Shown here: one piece after another, positions 51,130 through 59,476 of the stretch
Numbering within the stretch: the stretch's first letter is position 1
How the letters are laid out: the number at the start of each line of letters is the position of its first letter
Source of the DNA: Oryzihumus leptocrescens
GTDB lineage: Bacteria; Actinomycetota; Actinomycetes; Actinomycetales; Dermatophilaceae
Direction of reading: 5' to 3'
Assembly: GCF_006716205.1 (NCBI RefSeq)
Contig: NZ_VFOQ01000002.1
Coordinates: 248,001 to 312,000 of the forward strand
DNA: 64,000 bases
Position numbers and translations under genes: made by a program
The notes under the pieces: model-generated
What the model was told of the DNA's origin: nothing
Databases searched by the model: none
The model's input: only the letters and a program-made list of their open reading frames with translations

Positions 51130-51847
51130 GAGCCTCCCGCGCACGGTGGTCATGCGCGGGACGGACGCCAGGGCGGTGCGCCCCGCCCGCATCGGTGCCG
51201 ACCTGCGCTCCACCCCGTGGGTGAGCACGCACGGTGCCGACCCTCGCCTGTGCGACCCGACGCTCGAGGCGGTCGTGGCCGAGGCGGCGAGCACCGCCGC
51301 CGACGAGGCCCGCACCGCCGGCTTCGAGGACGGCCTGCGCGCCGGGCTCGAGCAGGGGCGGGAGCAGGCCCGGATCGAGCTCCAGGCCGAGCTCGCCGCC
51401 GTCGCCGCCCGCGAGGAGCAGGAGCGGCAGGTGCGCGCGGCGCAGCTGGCCGCCACCCTCGCCACCCTGGCCCAGGCGGCCACCGCCCTCGCGCAGCGGG
51501 AGGCGCCCGCCGTGGAGGAGCTGCACCGCAACGGTGCCGTCATGGCGGTCGAGATCGCCGAGGCCCTCGTGGGCCACCACCTCGAGGTGGCCGAGTGCCC
51601 GGCCCGTGAAGCCGTCGAGCGGGCGCTCTCGCTCGCGCCGGCCGGCGGCGTCGCGGTGGTGCGCCTGCACCCCGACGACGTGGAGGCCGTCGCCGCCCGC
51701 GGCCCGCTCGCCCCCGACCGCAACCTGACCCTCGTCGCCGACCCGCAGGTCGAGCGCGGCGGGTGCGTCGTCGACGCCGGCGAGCGCCGCATCGACGGCC
51801 AGATCGGGCCGGCGCTGGAGCGCGTCCGGGCGGTGCTCGAGTCGTGA
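51113..51847 (+). CDS. fliH: Flagellar export ATPase regulator FliH
   Basis: 244 aa. It is a rapidly varying protein recognised by position and layout: a long Ala/Glu-rich helix with GFEDGLRAGLEQGREQARIELQAELAAV (GxxxG-type repeats typical of FliH), followed by a V-ATPase subunit E-like C-terminal domain, VEIAEALVGHHLEV, VVRLHPDDVEAVAA and RGGCVVDAGERRIDGQIGPALERVRAVL. It holds FliI at the export gate. It overlaps fliI by GTGA. Confidence 0.9.
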   Translation: MSSWSESLPRTVVMRGTDARAVRPARIGADLRSTPWVSTHGADPRLCDPTLEAVVAEAASTAADEARTAGFEDGLRAGLEQGREQARIELQAELAAVAAREEQERQVRAAQLAATLATLAQAATALAQREAPAVEELHRNGAVMAVEIAEALVGHHLEVAECPAREAVERALSLAPAGGVAVVRLHPDDVEAVAARGPLAPDRNLTLVADPQVERGGCVVDAGERRIDGQIGPALERVRAVLES

Positions 51848-53142
51848 GCGCCCTGCTGGACGCCCTGGTCCGCGCCGCAGCGCCGGAGGTCACCGGGCAC
51901 GTCACCCGCGCGGTGGGCCTGTCCATCGACGTCGCGGGGCTCGACCTCGCCGTGGGCGAGGCCGTGTCCATCGCCGGCGACGACGGCCCGATCCTCGCCG
52001 AGGTGGTCGCCCTGCGTGAGGACGTCGCCACCTGTATGCCGGTCTCGGACCTGCGCGGGGTGCGCCGCGGCGCGCCGGTGGTCACCACCGGCGGCCCGCT
52101 GCGCGTGCCGGTCGGTCCGGGCCTGCTCGGCCGCGTCGTGGACGCGCTCGGCCGGCCGATGGACGGCGGACCTGCGCCGACCGATGTGACGCTGACCGGG
52201 ATCGAGGGGGCCGCCCCGCCGGCCATGCGCCGCAGCCGGATCGACACCCAGCTCGGCCTCGGCGTGCGCGCGCTGGACACCCTCGTCCCCTGTGGCCGGG
52301 GCCAGCGCATCGGCATCTTCGCCGGCTCCGGGGTCGGCAAGTCGAGCCTGCTGTCCATGATCGTGCGGGGCACCCAGGCGCCGGTGTGCGTGCTGGCCCT
52401 CGTCGGTGAGCGCGGCCGTGAGGTGCGCGAGTTCGTCGAGCGCGACCTGGGACCCGAGGGCCTGGCCCGGTCGGTGGTCGTCGTGGCCACCTCCGACGAG
52501 CCGGCGCTGGTCCGGCTGCGTGCCGCCTCCACGGCGACCCGGATCGCCGAGTGGTTCCGCGACCGCGGCGAGGACGTCCTGCTGGCCATGGACAGCGTCA
52601 CCCGCGTGGCCATGGCCCAGCGCGAGGTAGGCCTGGCCGCCGGGGAGCCGCCGGCCACCCGGGGCTACCCGCCGTCGGTGTTCGGCCTGCTGCCGCAGCT
52701 GATGGAGCGCGCCGGCACCGCCGAGCGGGGCAGCATCACCGGGCTCTACACCGTCCTCGTCGAGGGCGACGACATGAACGACCCCATCGCCGACGCGGCC
52801 CGCTCGATCCTCGACGGCCACGTCGTGCTCGACCGCCGGCTCGCGACCTCCGGGCACTTCCCCAGCATCGACGTGCTCGAGTCGATCTCCCGCAGCGTCA
52901 ACGCGATCACCAGCCGCGACCAGCGCGCCGACGCGACCGCGCTGCGCCAGCTGCTGGCCGCCCGCCGGGACGCCAAGGACCTCGTCGAGATCGGCGCCTA
53001 CGTGGCCGGGTCCAACCCGCTGGTCGACCGGGCCCTGCGCCAGGCGGACGCCATCGACGGCTTCCTGCGCCAGGACGTCGAGGACGTCACAGGCCTGCCG
53101 GACGCGTGGGCCGCCCTGCACCACCTGGCGGTGTCCCCGTGA
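51844..53142 (+). CDS. fliI: Flagellum-specific export ATPase FliI
   Basis: 432 aa from GTG 51844. Walker A is GIFAGSGVGKSSLL. Walker B is DVLLAMDSVTRVAMAQREVGLAAGEPPATRGYPPSVF, which also holds the family signature GEPPATRGYPPSVF. The conserved GLYTVLVEGDDMNDPIADAARSILDGHVVLDRRLA follows. It is an F1-beta-like hexameric ATPase that unloads chaperones and helps export. Coupled at both ends by GTGA overlaps to fliH and fliJ. Confidence 0.98.
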   Translation: MSALLDALVRAAAPEVTGHVTRAVGLSIDVAGLDLAVGEAVSIAGDDGPILAEVVALREDVATCMPVSDLRGVRRGAPVVTTGGPLRVPVGPGLLGRVVDALGRPMDGGPAPTDVTLTGIEGAAPPAMRRSRIDTQLGLGVRALDTLVPCGRGQRIGIFAGSGVGKSSLLSMIVRGTQAPVCVLALVGERGREVREFVERDLGPEGLARSVVVVATSDEPALVRLRAASTATRIAEWFRDRGEDVLLAMDSVTRVAMAQREVGLAAGEPPATRGYPPSVFGLLPQLMERAGTAERGSITGLYTVLVEGDDMNDPIADAARSILDGHVVLDRRLATSGHFPSIDVLESISRSVNAITSRDQRADATALRQLLAARRDAKDLVEIGAYVAGSNPLVDRALRQADAIDGFLRQDVEDVTGLPDAWAALHHLAVSP

Positions 53143-53570
53143 GCCGTCGTCCCCGTTCGCGCCTGGCCACGCTGCTGCGGGTGCGCCGGATCGCCGAGGA
53201 GGCCGCCCGCGCCCAGCTCGGTGCCGCCGCCGCCCAGCGGGCCCTGGCCGCTACCGCGCTGCAGCGCTCGCGGGAGCAGCTGGCCGACGCCTCGGCCCTC
53301 GACGCGCCGGCCCCGGTGGAGCAGTTCGTCTGGGGGCGCTCCCGGATGGAGGCCCGTGCCGCGTCGGTGCACCGTGCCGTCGTCACCGAGGCCGCCTCCC
53401 GTCAGGCGCTGGAGGAGAGCCGCTGCCTGTGGAGCGAGGCCGCCCAGCGGATGACCGCGATCGAGCGGCTCGAGGAGCGCGTCCGTGAGGCCGAGCGCCT
53501 CGAGCGGCTCGCGCAGGACCAGCAGGTGGCCGAGGAGATCGCCGCCACCCGGGCAGGGGAGGGGCGATGA
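53139..53570 (+). CDS. fliJ: Flagellar export coiled-coil protein FliJ
   Basis: 143 aa from GTG 53139. It is entirely helical with heptads rich in Ala, Arg and Glu (RLATLLRVRRIAEEAARAQLGAAAAQRAL and ERLEERVREAERLERLAQDQQVAEEIAATR). This is the FliJ layout, the gamma-subunit-like stalk inside the FliI ring. Identification rests on composition plus position after fliI. Confidence 0.88.
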   Translation: MSRRPRSRLATLLRVRRIAEEAARAQLGAAAAQRALAATALQRSREQLADASALDAPAPVEQFVWGRSRMEARAASVHRAVVTEAASRQALEESRCLWSEAAQRMTAIERLEERVREAERLERLAQDQQVAEEIAATRAGEGR

Positions 53571-54556
53571 GCGTCGACCTGTCCGGCCTGGTCGCGGTCC
53601 AGTCCCGGATGCTGACCATCCAGAGCCGGTTCGCCACCGTCTCCGGGGCCACACCCGCCGCCGGCTCGAGCGACACGTTCGCCTCGCGGCTGGCGGCCGC
53701 CACCGCCGACACGGGCACCGACTCGACCGTCGGCGGGGCCGACCCGGCGTCGGCCACCACCTCCGCCACCGGTGACCAGGTGGTCGCCGACGCGCGCCGC
53801 TACCTCGGCGTCCCCTACGTCTGGGGCGGCACCGACCCGCAGCAGGGCCTGGACTGCTCTGGGCTGGTGCAGCGGGTGTACGCCGACCTCGGCGTCGACC
53901 TGCCGCGGGTGGCGGCGGACCAGGCCAGTCAGGGGACGCCCGTGGCCTCCCTCGCGCAGGCCCGGCCCGGCGACCTGCTCGCGTTCGGTGACCCGGTCGA
54001 CCACATCGGCATCTACGCCGGCAACGGCCAGATGGTCGTGGCCCCCAAGACCGGGGACGTGGTCAAGGTCGAGGCCGTCTACCGCACCCCGACCGCGATC
54101 CGGCGGATCCTGCCGGACACTGCGACCGCGTCGACGGCGTATGCCGGCGCGGCGACGGGTGCGCTGGCAGCCGCGCCCGCGGCCTACCGGGACCTGTTCA
54201 CCGCGGCGGCCGCCCGGCACGGTGTGCCGGCGAGCCTGCTCGCGTCGGTGGCGCGGGCCGAGAGCGGGTTCAACCCCTCGGCGGTCAGCCACGCCGGCGC
54301 GCTCGGCCTCATGCAGCTCATGCCGGGCACGGCGCGCAGCCTCGGCGTCAACCCGCTCGACCCCGGCCAGGCCGTCGACGGGGCGGCGCGGCTGCTCGCC
54401 CAGGACCTGCGCACGTTCGGCTCGACCGAGCTGGCGGTGGCCGCCTACAACGCCGGCCCGGATGCGGTCCGCAGCTACGGCGGCGTCCCGCCCTATGCCG
54501 AGACCCGCGCCTACGTGCAGCGGGTGCTGGCCTACCAGAACGGAGGTGTGGCGTGA
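53567..54556 (+). CDS. Two-domain peptidoglycan hydrolase: NlpC/P60 plus lytic transglycosylase
   Basis: 329 aa. Domain one (about 70-180) is NlpC/P60 with Cys97 in GLDCSGLVQRVY and His146 in VDHIGIYAGNG. Domain two (about 205-325) is an SLT-type lytic transglycosylase with catalytic Glu232 in ARAESGFNP and the motifs GALGLMQLMPGTA and AYNAGPDAV. It has no Sec signal; the N terminus (VDLSGLVAVQSRMLTIQSRF) looks like a flagellar export-type or rod-like segment. Its place between fliJ and fliK suggests it opens the wall for the growing rod, in the role FlgJ plays in Gram-negatives. Overlaps both neighbours by ATGA/GTGA. Confidence 0.93.
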   Translation: MSVDLSGLVAVQSRMLTIQSRFATVSGATPAAGSSDTFASRLAAATADTGTDSTVGGADPASATTSATGDQVVADARRYLGVPYVWGGTDPQQGLDCSGLVQRVYADLGVDLPRVAADQASQGTPVASLAQARPGDLLAFGDPVDHIGIYAGNGQMVVAPKTGDVVKVEAVYRTPTAIRRILPDTATASTAYAGAATGALAAAPAAYRDLFTAAAARHGVPASLLASVARAESGFNPSAVSHAGALGLMQLMPGTARSLGVNPLDPGQAVDGAARLLAQDLRTFGSTELAVAAYNAGPDAVRSYGGVPPYAETRAYVQRVLAYQNGGVA

Positions 54557-55782
54557 CCGCTGCGATCCCCGCCGGTGCCGGTCCGGTGCTGCCCGGGTCC
54601 GCCCCGGGCCGGGCCGCCACCGACCCCGCCACCGACGCGACGTCGGTGGCGTTCCAGGCTGCGCTGTCGGCCGTGCTCCCGGTGCCCGTGTCGCAGGACG
54701 CCGCGACGCCGGCTCCGGCGGCCGGCCCTGCCGGGGTGCCGTCGGCAGGCGGTGTGACGGCTCCGGGCGCTGGCCCGGCGCTGTCCGCCGGGCCCGCCTT
54801 CGTGGCGCCGTCCACCCCCGAGCCGGCGGACCCGGCGGCAGCTCCGGCGCCGGGTGCTGCGGCACCCGGTGGGCAGGTCTCCGCGTCGGTCGGCGCAGCG
54901 CCCTCGACCGCCCAGGCGGCCGGCGTGCAGTGGCTCGCCCCGGCGACGCCGGTCGTCGGCCCCGACGCCTCCGCTGCTGGAGCGGTGCCCGCCGCTGACG
55001 CAGGGACGGCCGCAGCGACCGACGCGACGGGCCGGCCCCGCGCCGTCGTCACGGGGCAGGCCCCCGCCTTCGTGCCCGCCCCGGCCGCCGGTGCATTCGT
55101 GGTGCCGAGTCCGGGCGACCGTCAGTCGGCCGTCGAAACGCCTGCGGCGCAACCGGATCCGGCGCTGACGGCCGCTGGGGTGAGCGGGGCGGCAGCCGCG
55201 CCTGGCGGCGGAGGCGAGGCGCGGGATACCGGCTCGTCGGGCTCCGGCGACCGCCCGCGGACCGTCCTCACCCCGCCCGTGACGCCGGCCTTCCACCCGG
55301 CCGCCCCGGCGCACGTGACCGCGGTCGAGCTGACCGCACCGACCACCGAGGCGCCGGCCGGCGCGCCGGAGCTGCCGCACCACCAGGTGATGACCGCGGT
55401 CTCGCCGCTGCTGCGCGGGCCGGACGGCGAGCAGTCGCTGCGGCTCCAGCTCCACCCCCAGGACCTCGGCGCCGTCAACGTGACGGTGGAGCTGCGCCGC
55501 GGCGAGGTGGCCATCCACCTGCACGCCGCGGACGGTGCCGCCGCCGACCTGCTGCGCGACCACCTGCCCGACCTGCGCCAGCAGCTCGAGGACCAGGGCC
55601 TGCGGGCCGGAGCCCTGCAGGTCGACACCGGCAGCGCCGGGTCGGCCGACCAGGGCAGCGGACGCCAGCAGCCCGTGCGACCGGACCTGCCGGCGCCGGG
55701 CCGGACCCCGGCCCCGACCAGCCCCACCAGCCACCCCACCACCGCACCGGCGGCCGCCGGCGCGCTCGACCTGAGAATGTGA
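54553..55782 (+). CDS. fliK: Flagellar hook-length control protein FliK
   Basis: 409 aa from GTG 54553. The first 270 residues are Ala/Pro/Gly-rich, as expected for the ruler part. The C-terminal Flg_hook domain is clear: GEQSLRLQLHPQDLGAVNVTVELRRGEVAIHLHAADGAAADLLRDHLPDLRQQLEDQGLRAGALQV, containing the L-x-P-x-x-L-G-x-V core. It measures the hook and switches export specificity through FlhB, which should lie beyond the right edge. Confidence 0.92.
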   Translation: MTAAIPAGAGPVLPGSAPGRAATDPATDATSVAFQAALSAVLPVPVSQDAATPAPAAGPAGVPSAGGVTAPGAGPALSAGPAFVAPSTPEPADPAAAPAPGAAAPGGQVSASVGAAPSTAQAAGVQWLAPATPVVGPDASAAGAVPAADAGTAAATDATGRPRAVVTGQAPAFVPAPAAGAFVVPSPGDRQSAVETPAAQPDPALTAAGVSGAAAAPGGGGEARDTGSSGSGDRPRTVLTPPVTPAFHPAAPAHVTAVELTAPTTEAPAGAPELPHHQVMTAVSPLLRGPDGEQSLRLQLHPQDLGAVNVTVELRRGEVAIHLHAADGAAADLLRDHLPDLRQQLEDQGLRAGALQVDTGSAGSADQGSGRQQPVRPDLPAPGRTPAPTSPTSHPTTAPAAAGALDLRM

Positions 55783-55792
55783 GGCACCCCAG

Positions 55793-56224
55793 ATGACCGA
55801 CGCCATCGGCGCGACCGGTGCGTACGCCGCCGCTGCTGCCGCCAGCACGACCTCGAGCTCGGGCACGTCCGCGACCGGCTTCAACGCCATGGGCAGCGAC
55901 GCGTTCCTCAAGCTCCTCGTGGCCCAGCTGAAGTACCAGGACCCCAGCCACCCCGCGGACGGCACCCAGATGCTCGGCCAGTCCGCGCAGTTCCAGATGG
56001 TCGAGAAGCTCCAGCAGATGGCCGACCAGAACACCCAGCTGCTCGCCGAGCAGCAGACGCTCGCCTCGGTCGGCCTCGTCGGCCGCACCGTGGCCTACTC
56101 GGACAGTGGTCACGCCGCCAGCGGTGTCGTCAGCTCCGTCCGGTTCAGCCCCGGTGGGCCCGTGCTCACCATCGGCTCCACCGAGGTGCCGCTCACCGCG
56201 GTCACCGAGGTCCGCTCGTCCTGA
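55793..56224 (+). CDS. flgD: Flagellar hook cap protein FlgD
   Basis: 143 aa. The N-terminal part has the strongly conserved GSDAFLKLLVAQLKYQDPSHPADGTQMLGQSAQFQMVEKLQQM (FLKLL..QL..QDP). The second part is the short hook-cap domain (VGLVGRTVAYSDSGHAASGVVSSVRF and STEVPLTAVTEV). FlgD scaffolds assembly of the hook protein FlgE, encoded next, after a 127-bp gap holding a long hairpin. Confidence 0.95.
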   Translation: MTDAIGATGAYAAAAAASTTSSSGTSATGFNAMGSDAFLKLLVAQLKYQDPSHPADGTQMLGQSAQFQMVEKLQQMADQNTQLLAEQQTLASVGLVGRTVAYSDSGHAASGVVSSVRFSPGGPVLTIGSTEVPLTAVTEVRSS

Positions 56225-56265
56225 CCAGCCCGCCCACCACCCACTGACTTCCCGCTTTCCCACCC

Positions 56266-56327
56266 GCCGACAGGGACGTTCCCGGGGTTTGAGACCCCTC
56301 GAAACCCGGAGGAACGTCCCTCTCGGC
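56266..56327. repeat. Long imperfect hairpin between flgD and flgE (dispersed hairpin, copy 2)
   Basis: The left half (from 56266) begins GCCGACAGGGACGTTCC and the right half (to 56327) ends GGAACGTCCCTCTCGGC. The arms pair over about 26 positions with a few mismatches. The outer sequence matches the perfect hairpin at 18888-18949. It may reduce read-through between flgD and flgE. Confidence 0.75.
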
Positions 56328-56351
56328 GCCAGAAGACAAGGAACACCGACC

Positions 56352-57611
56352 ATGCTTCGTTCGCTCTTCTCGGCCGTCTCCGGCCTCCGCGGCCACCAGA
56401 CCATGATGGACGTCATCGGCAACAACATCGCCAACATCAACACCGCCGGCTACAAGAGCAGCCAGGTGGTCTTCGAGGACACGCTCAGCCAGGCCCTGAA
56501 GGCTGCCGGCTCCCCGCAGGGCACCAGCGGCGGCACCAACCCCGCCCAGGTCGGCCTCGGCGTGCGCGTCGGCGGCATCATGACCAACTTCTCCCAGGGC
56601 GCGACCCAGATGACCGGTCGCTCGACCGACATCACGCTGCAGGGCGACGGCTTCTTCGTCGTCAAGCAGGACGGGCAGACGCTGTACTCCCGCGCCGGCG
56701 CCTTCTCCTTCGACGCGCTCGGCAACCTGGTCAACCCCGACGGCGCGATCGTGCAGGGTTGGCCGGCGGACTCGCAGGGCAACGTCAACACCAACGCCGC
56801 GACGACCGGCCTGAAGCTGCCGATCGGCCAGATCAAGAACCCGCAGGAGACCGCCACCATGCACGTCGGCGGCAACCTGCCGTCCGACGCTGCCGTGGGG
56901 GACAAGCTGGTCAGCTCGATGGACATCTTCGACAGCCAGGGCAAGGCGATCTCCGCGACGTTCACCTACACCAAGACGGCCACCGACGCCTGGAGCCTGG
57001 ACGTCTCGGTGCCCAACGCCACCGGCGGGGCGGCCGCGACCGTCGCCACCCAGGCCCTGACGTGGGACCCGACGACCAGCACCTTCACGCCCGGCCAGGG
57101 TGCCCCCGTGACGGTGGCCAAGGGAGGCCTCAACGCGGCGGGCTACACCTTCAACCAGGACGTCTCGCTCGGGCTGGGCACCACCTCCAACCCGTTGACG
57201 CAGTTCGCCTCCGCCAACACGGTCAGCGCCCTGGACCAGGACGGCTCCGCGCTCGGCAGCCTGCAGTCGTTCACCCTCTCGCCGGACGGCACCCTGCTGG
57301 GCATCTTCTCCAACGGCCAGAAGCAGGCCCTGGGCCAGGTCGCCGTGGCCAACTTCAACAACCCGCCCGGCCTGGAGAAGGTCGGCGGCTCGCTCTACCG
57401 CGACACGTCCAACTCCGGCACCCCGGCCGTCGGCCTCGCCGGCACGGGAGGCCGCGGCACCCTGGCCAGCGGCGCCCTGGAAATGAGCAACGTCGACCTC
57501 GCCCAGGAGTTCACCAACCTCGTCGTCGCCCAGCGCGGCTTCCAGGCCAACTCCCGCGTGGTCACTGCCTCCGACGAGATCCTGCAGGACCTGGTCAACA
57601 TGAAGCACTGA
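56352..57611 (+). CDS. flgE: Flagellar hook protein FlgE
   Basis: 419 aa from ATG 56352. It starts MLRSLFSAVSGLRGHQTMMDVIGNNIANINTAGYKSSQVVFED and ends LASGALEMSNVDLAQEFTNLVVAQRGFQANSRVVTASDEILQDLVNMK, the hook-family N and C helices. Between them are the FlgE strands TDITLQGDGFFVVKQDGQTLYSRAGAFSFDALGNLVNPDGAIVQGW. It forms the hook that FlgK/FlgL join to the filament. It ends the transcription unit at a perfect 15-bp terminator. Confidence 0.96.
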   Translation: MLRSLFSAVSGLRGHQTMMDVIGNNIANINTAGYKSSQVVFEDTLSQALKAAGSPQGTSGGTNPAQVGLGVRVGGIMTNFSQGATQMTGRSTDITLQGDGFFVVKQDGQTLYSRAGAFSFDALGNLVNPDGAIVQGWPADSQGNVNTNAATTGLKLPIGQIKNPQETATMHVGGNLPSDAAVGDKLVSSMDIFDSQGKAISATFTYTKTATDAWSLDVSVPNATGGAAATVATQALTWDPTTSTFTPGQGAPVTVAKGGLNAAGYTFNQDVSLGLGTTSNPLTQFASANTVSALDQDGSALGSLQSFTLSPDGTLLGIFSNGQKQALGQVAVANFNNPPGLEKVGGSLYRDTSNSGTPAVGLAGTGGRGTLASGALEMSNVDLAQEFTNLVVAQRGFQANSRVVTASDEILQDLVNMKH

Positions 57612-57635
57612 CGCAGCAGAGCTCGACAACCCGAC

Positions 57636-57668
57636 GCGGGGCCCCGGTTCACCGAACCGGGGCCCCGC
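57636..57668 (+). terminator. Terminator after flgE
   Basis: Perfect 15-bp arms, 57636-57650 and 57654-57668 (GCGGGGCCCCGGTTC), with a 3-nt loop, 24 bases after the stop. It marks the end of the flgB-flgE operon. Confidence 0.9.
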
Positions 57669-57696
57669 TGGCCTGTCATGGCCCGAGACTGGGCAG

Positions 57697-58224
57697 GTGT
57701 CTGCTCCCGTGCCCACCGCTCTGCTCGCCGTGGCCGTCGCGTTCCTGGTCACCGCGTGCGGGCCCGGCACCGATGGCGCTGGCAGCGGCTCGCCGGCTGC
57801 GCAGCTGGAGCTGCGCCTCCTGACCTCCGTCGAGGACGGCCCGTGCAGCGGCCCGCCGCTGACGTCGCCGGGACCGGGCCGCGCGTGCGCCCTGTCCGGG
57901 TCGGAGACGTACGACCTGGGGCCGGCGCTCGCCGGGGTCGCGCCCATCCGGGCCGAGATCCACGACGACCCCCTGGGGCAGGTCCTGGTCGTCTGGCTCG
58001 ACGGGTCGGACAGGCCGAGGCTGGCGGACGTCACCCGCCGGGCGGTCGGCCGGCGTCTGGCCGTCCTGGTCCAGGGCCGGGTCCTCGTGGCTCCGGAGGT
58101 GCAGCGGCCGATCACCGAGGGCCAGATGGCGCTGGCCGTGCCGACACGGCTCGTGGCTGCTCAGGTGGCCGGGGCGCTCCACGCGTCGGAGACGTCGCCG
58201 TCACATGCCCCCGAGGGTCCGTGA
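57697..58224 (+). CDS. Lipoprotein with a SecDF P1-head-like domain
   Basis: 175 aa from GTG 57697. Signal peptide ALLAVAVAFLVTAC with a lipobox ending at Cys21, so it is probably a lipoprotein. The C-terminal half (LDGSDRPRLADVTRRAVGRRLAVLVQGRVLVAPEVQRPITEGQMALA) resembles the SecDF P1 head subdomain (G-R-R-x-A-x-x-x-x-G-x-V-x-x-A-P-x-I-Q-x-P-I). It is isolated, between the flgE terminator and the next FliA-type promoter. A link to secretion or motility is not shown; it could simply be lodged between operons. Confidence 0.78.
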   Translation: MSAPVPTALLAVAVAFLVTACGPGTDGAGSGSPAAQLELRLLTSVEDGPCSGPPLTSPGPGRACALSGSETYDLGPALAGVAPIRAEIHDDPLGQVLVVWLDGSDRPRLADVTRRAVGRRLAVLVQGRVLVAPEVQRPITEGQMALAVPTRLVAAQVAGALHASETSPSHAPEGP

Positions 58225-58336
58225 GCCGGTGCGCGCCCGCGGGTGGGCACCCGCGGGCCGCGCGCCCGTCATACAGGCGGCGCAGGTATGCCCGGTGGTC
58301 CCCGGCGTGCCTGCGCCGTCGTCGTCGGCGGGTGGG

Positions 58337-58364
58337 CTAAGGAGCGGCGGGCCGGTGCCGATAG
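58337..58364 (+). promoter_or_regulatory. FliA-type promoter, flbD-mot-fliL unit
   Basis: CTAAG (58337-58341), 15 bp, GCCGATAG (58357-58364). It is nearest of all sites to the classical TAAA-N15-GCCGATAA. Confidence 0.86.
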
Positions 58365-58422
58365 GCACCTGTGCGGGACCACGGACGGCCCCGCCTGTCA
58401 CTGCCCACGGATGGACGACGCC

Positions 58423-58674
58423 ATGATCATGGTCACCCGGCGCAACGGGAGCGCCTTCGCCCTCAACCCCGACCTCATCGAGCGGGTTGAGGCGACCCCG
58501 GACACCGTGATCACGCTCGTCGGCGGCACGAAGTACGTCGTGTCCGAGGGCGTGGACGAGATCATCGAGCAGGTGCGCGAGTTCCGCGCTGCCATCCTCG
58601 CTGCCGCCGGGCAGGTCACGCCCGAGCCGCACCGACCGGGCCACCTGCGCCCGGTCACGGACCTGGAGCGCTGA
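58423..58674 (+). CDS. flbD: FlbD-type flagellar protein
   Basis: 83 aa. MIMVTRRNGSAFALNPDLIERVEATPDTVITLVGGTKYVVSEGVDEIIEQVREFRAAIL is the standard FlbD pattern (M-I-x-x-T-R-x-N-G, F-x-L-N-x-x-x-I-E, P-D-T-V-I-T-L). ATG 58423 gives the family start; an ATG at 58411 would add four residues. Function is unknown, but the gene is tightly linked to motA in Gram-positive flagellar clusters. It is one base ahead of motA. Confidence 0.92.
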   Translation: MIMVTRRNGSAFALNPDLIERVEATPDTVITLVGGTKYVVSEGVDEIIEQVREFRAAILAAAGQVTPEPHRPGHLRPVTDLER

Positions 58675-58675
58675 G

Positions 58676-59476
58676 GTGGAGCTCGGCACCGTCGGTGGCA
58701 TCGTCGCGATCTTCGTCGCGGTCATCGGCTCGATGGTCATGGAGGGCGGCAACCCCGGCTCCCTGATCATGATCCCGGCCATGCTGCTCGTCTTCCTCGG
58801 CACCTTCGGCGCCGCGATGGCGGGCAACACGATCAAGGACCTCACCGTCGTGCTGGCCCAGACCAGGAAGGCGTTCACCGCCAAGGTCCCCGACGGCCAG
58901 GACGTCGTCGCCACCATCGTCGGCATGGCCGACCGGGCGCGCCGTGAGGGGCTGCTGGCCCTGGAGGACATGGCACGCGACGTCGAGGACCCGCTGCTCA
59001 AGCGGGGCATCGAGATGACCGTCGACGGGACGGACGGCGACGAGATCGCCGACATCCTCGAGGCCGAGGTGGCCAGCAAGCGCGCCGCCGACAAGGTCGG
59101 CATCAAGTTCTACGGCGACATGGGCGGCTATGCCCCCACCCTGGGCATCATCGGCACCGTCATGGGCCTGGTGCACGTGCTGGAGAACCTCTCCGACCCG
59201 TCCAAGCTGGGCCACCTCATCGCCGGGGCCTTCGTGGCGACCCTGTGGGGCGTGCTCACCGCCAACGCGCTGTGGCTGCCGCTGTCCAACAAGCTCAAGC
59301 GGCTCAGCGAGCTCGAGGCCGCGCACATGGAGATGCTCATCGAGGGCGTCCTCGCCGTGCAGTCCGGCACCAACCCCCGCCTGGTCGAGAAGAAGCTGCG
59401 CTCGATCCTGCCCGCCGCCCCGGCCAAGGGTGACAAGGCGGTCAAGGGCGCGGCGCCGGTGAAGGAGGCGGCCTGA
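58676..59476 (+). CDS. motA: Flagellar motor stator protein MotA
   Basis: 266 aa from GTG 58676. Four helices are visible (TVGGIVAIFVAVIGSMVME, SLIMIPAMLLVFLGTFGAAMA, YAPTLGIIGTVMGLVHVLENL and LIAGAFVATLWGVLTANALWLPL). The cytoplasmic loop between the second and third carries the charged ARREGLLALEDMARD segment that touches FliG. With MotB it conducts ions and drives rotation. TGATG overlap with motB. Confidence 0.97.
   Translation: MELGTVGGIVAIFVAVIGSMVMEGGNPGSLIMIPAMLLVFLGTFGAAMAGNTIKDLTVVLAQTRKAFTAKVPDGQDVVATIVGMADRARREGLLALEDMARDVEDPLLKRGIEMTVDGTDGDEIADILEAEVASKRAADKVGIKFYGDMGGYAPTLGIIGTVMGLVHVLENLSDPSKLGHLIAGAFVATLWGVLTANALWLPLSNKLKRLSELEAAHMEMLIEGVLAVQSGTNPRLVEKKLRSILPAAPAKGDKAVKGAAPVKEAA

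Noticed and set aside
49900-53124. 1074-codon minus-strand frame opposite fliF-fliI
   Set aside because: It is a long antisense shadow across several well-defined flagellar genes, with no domain.
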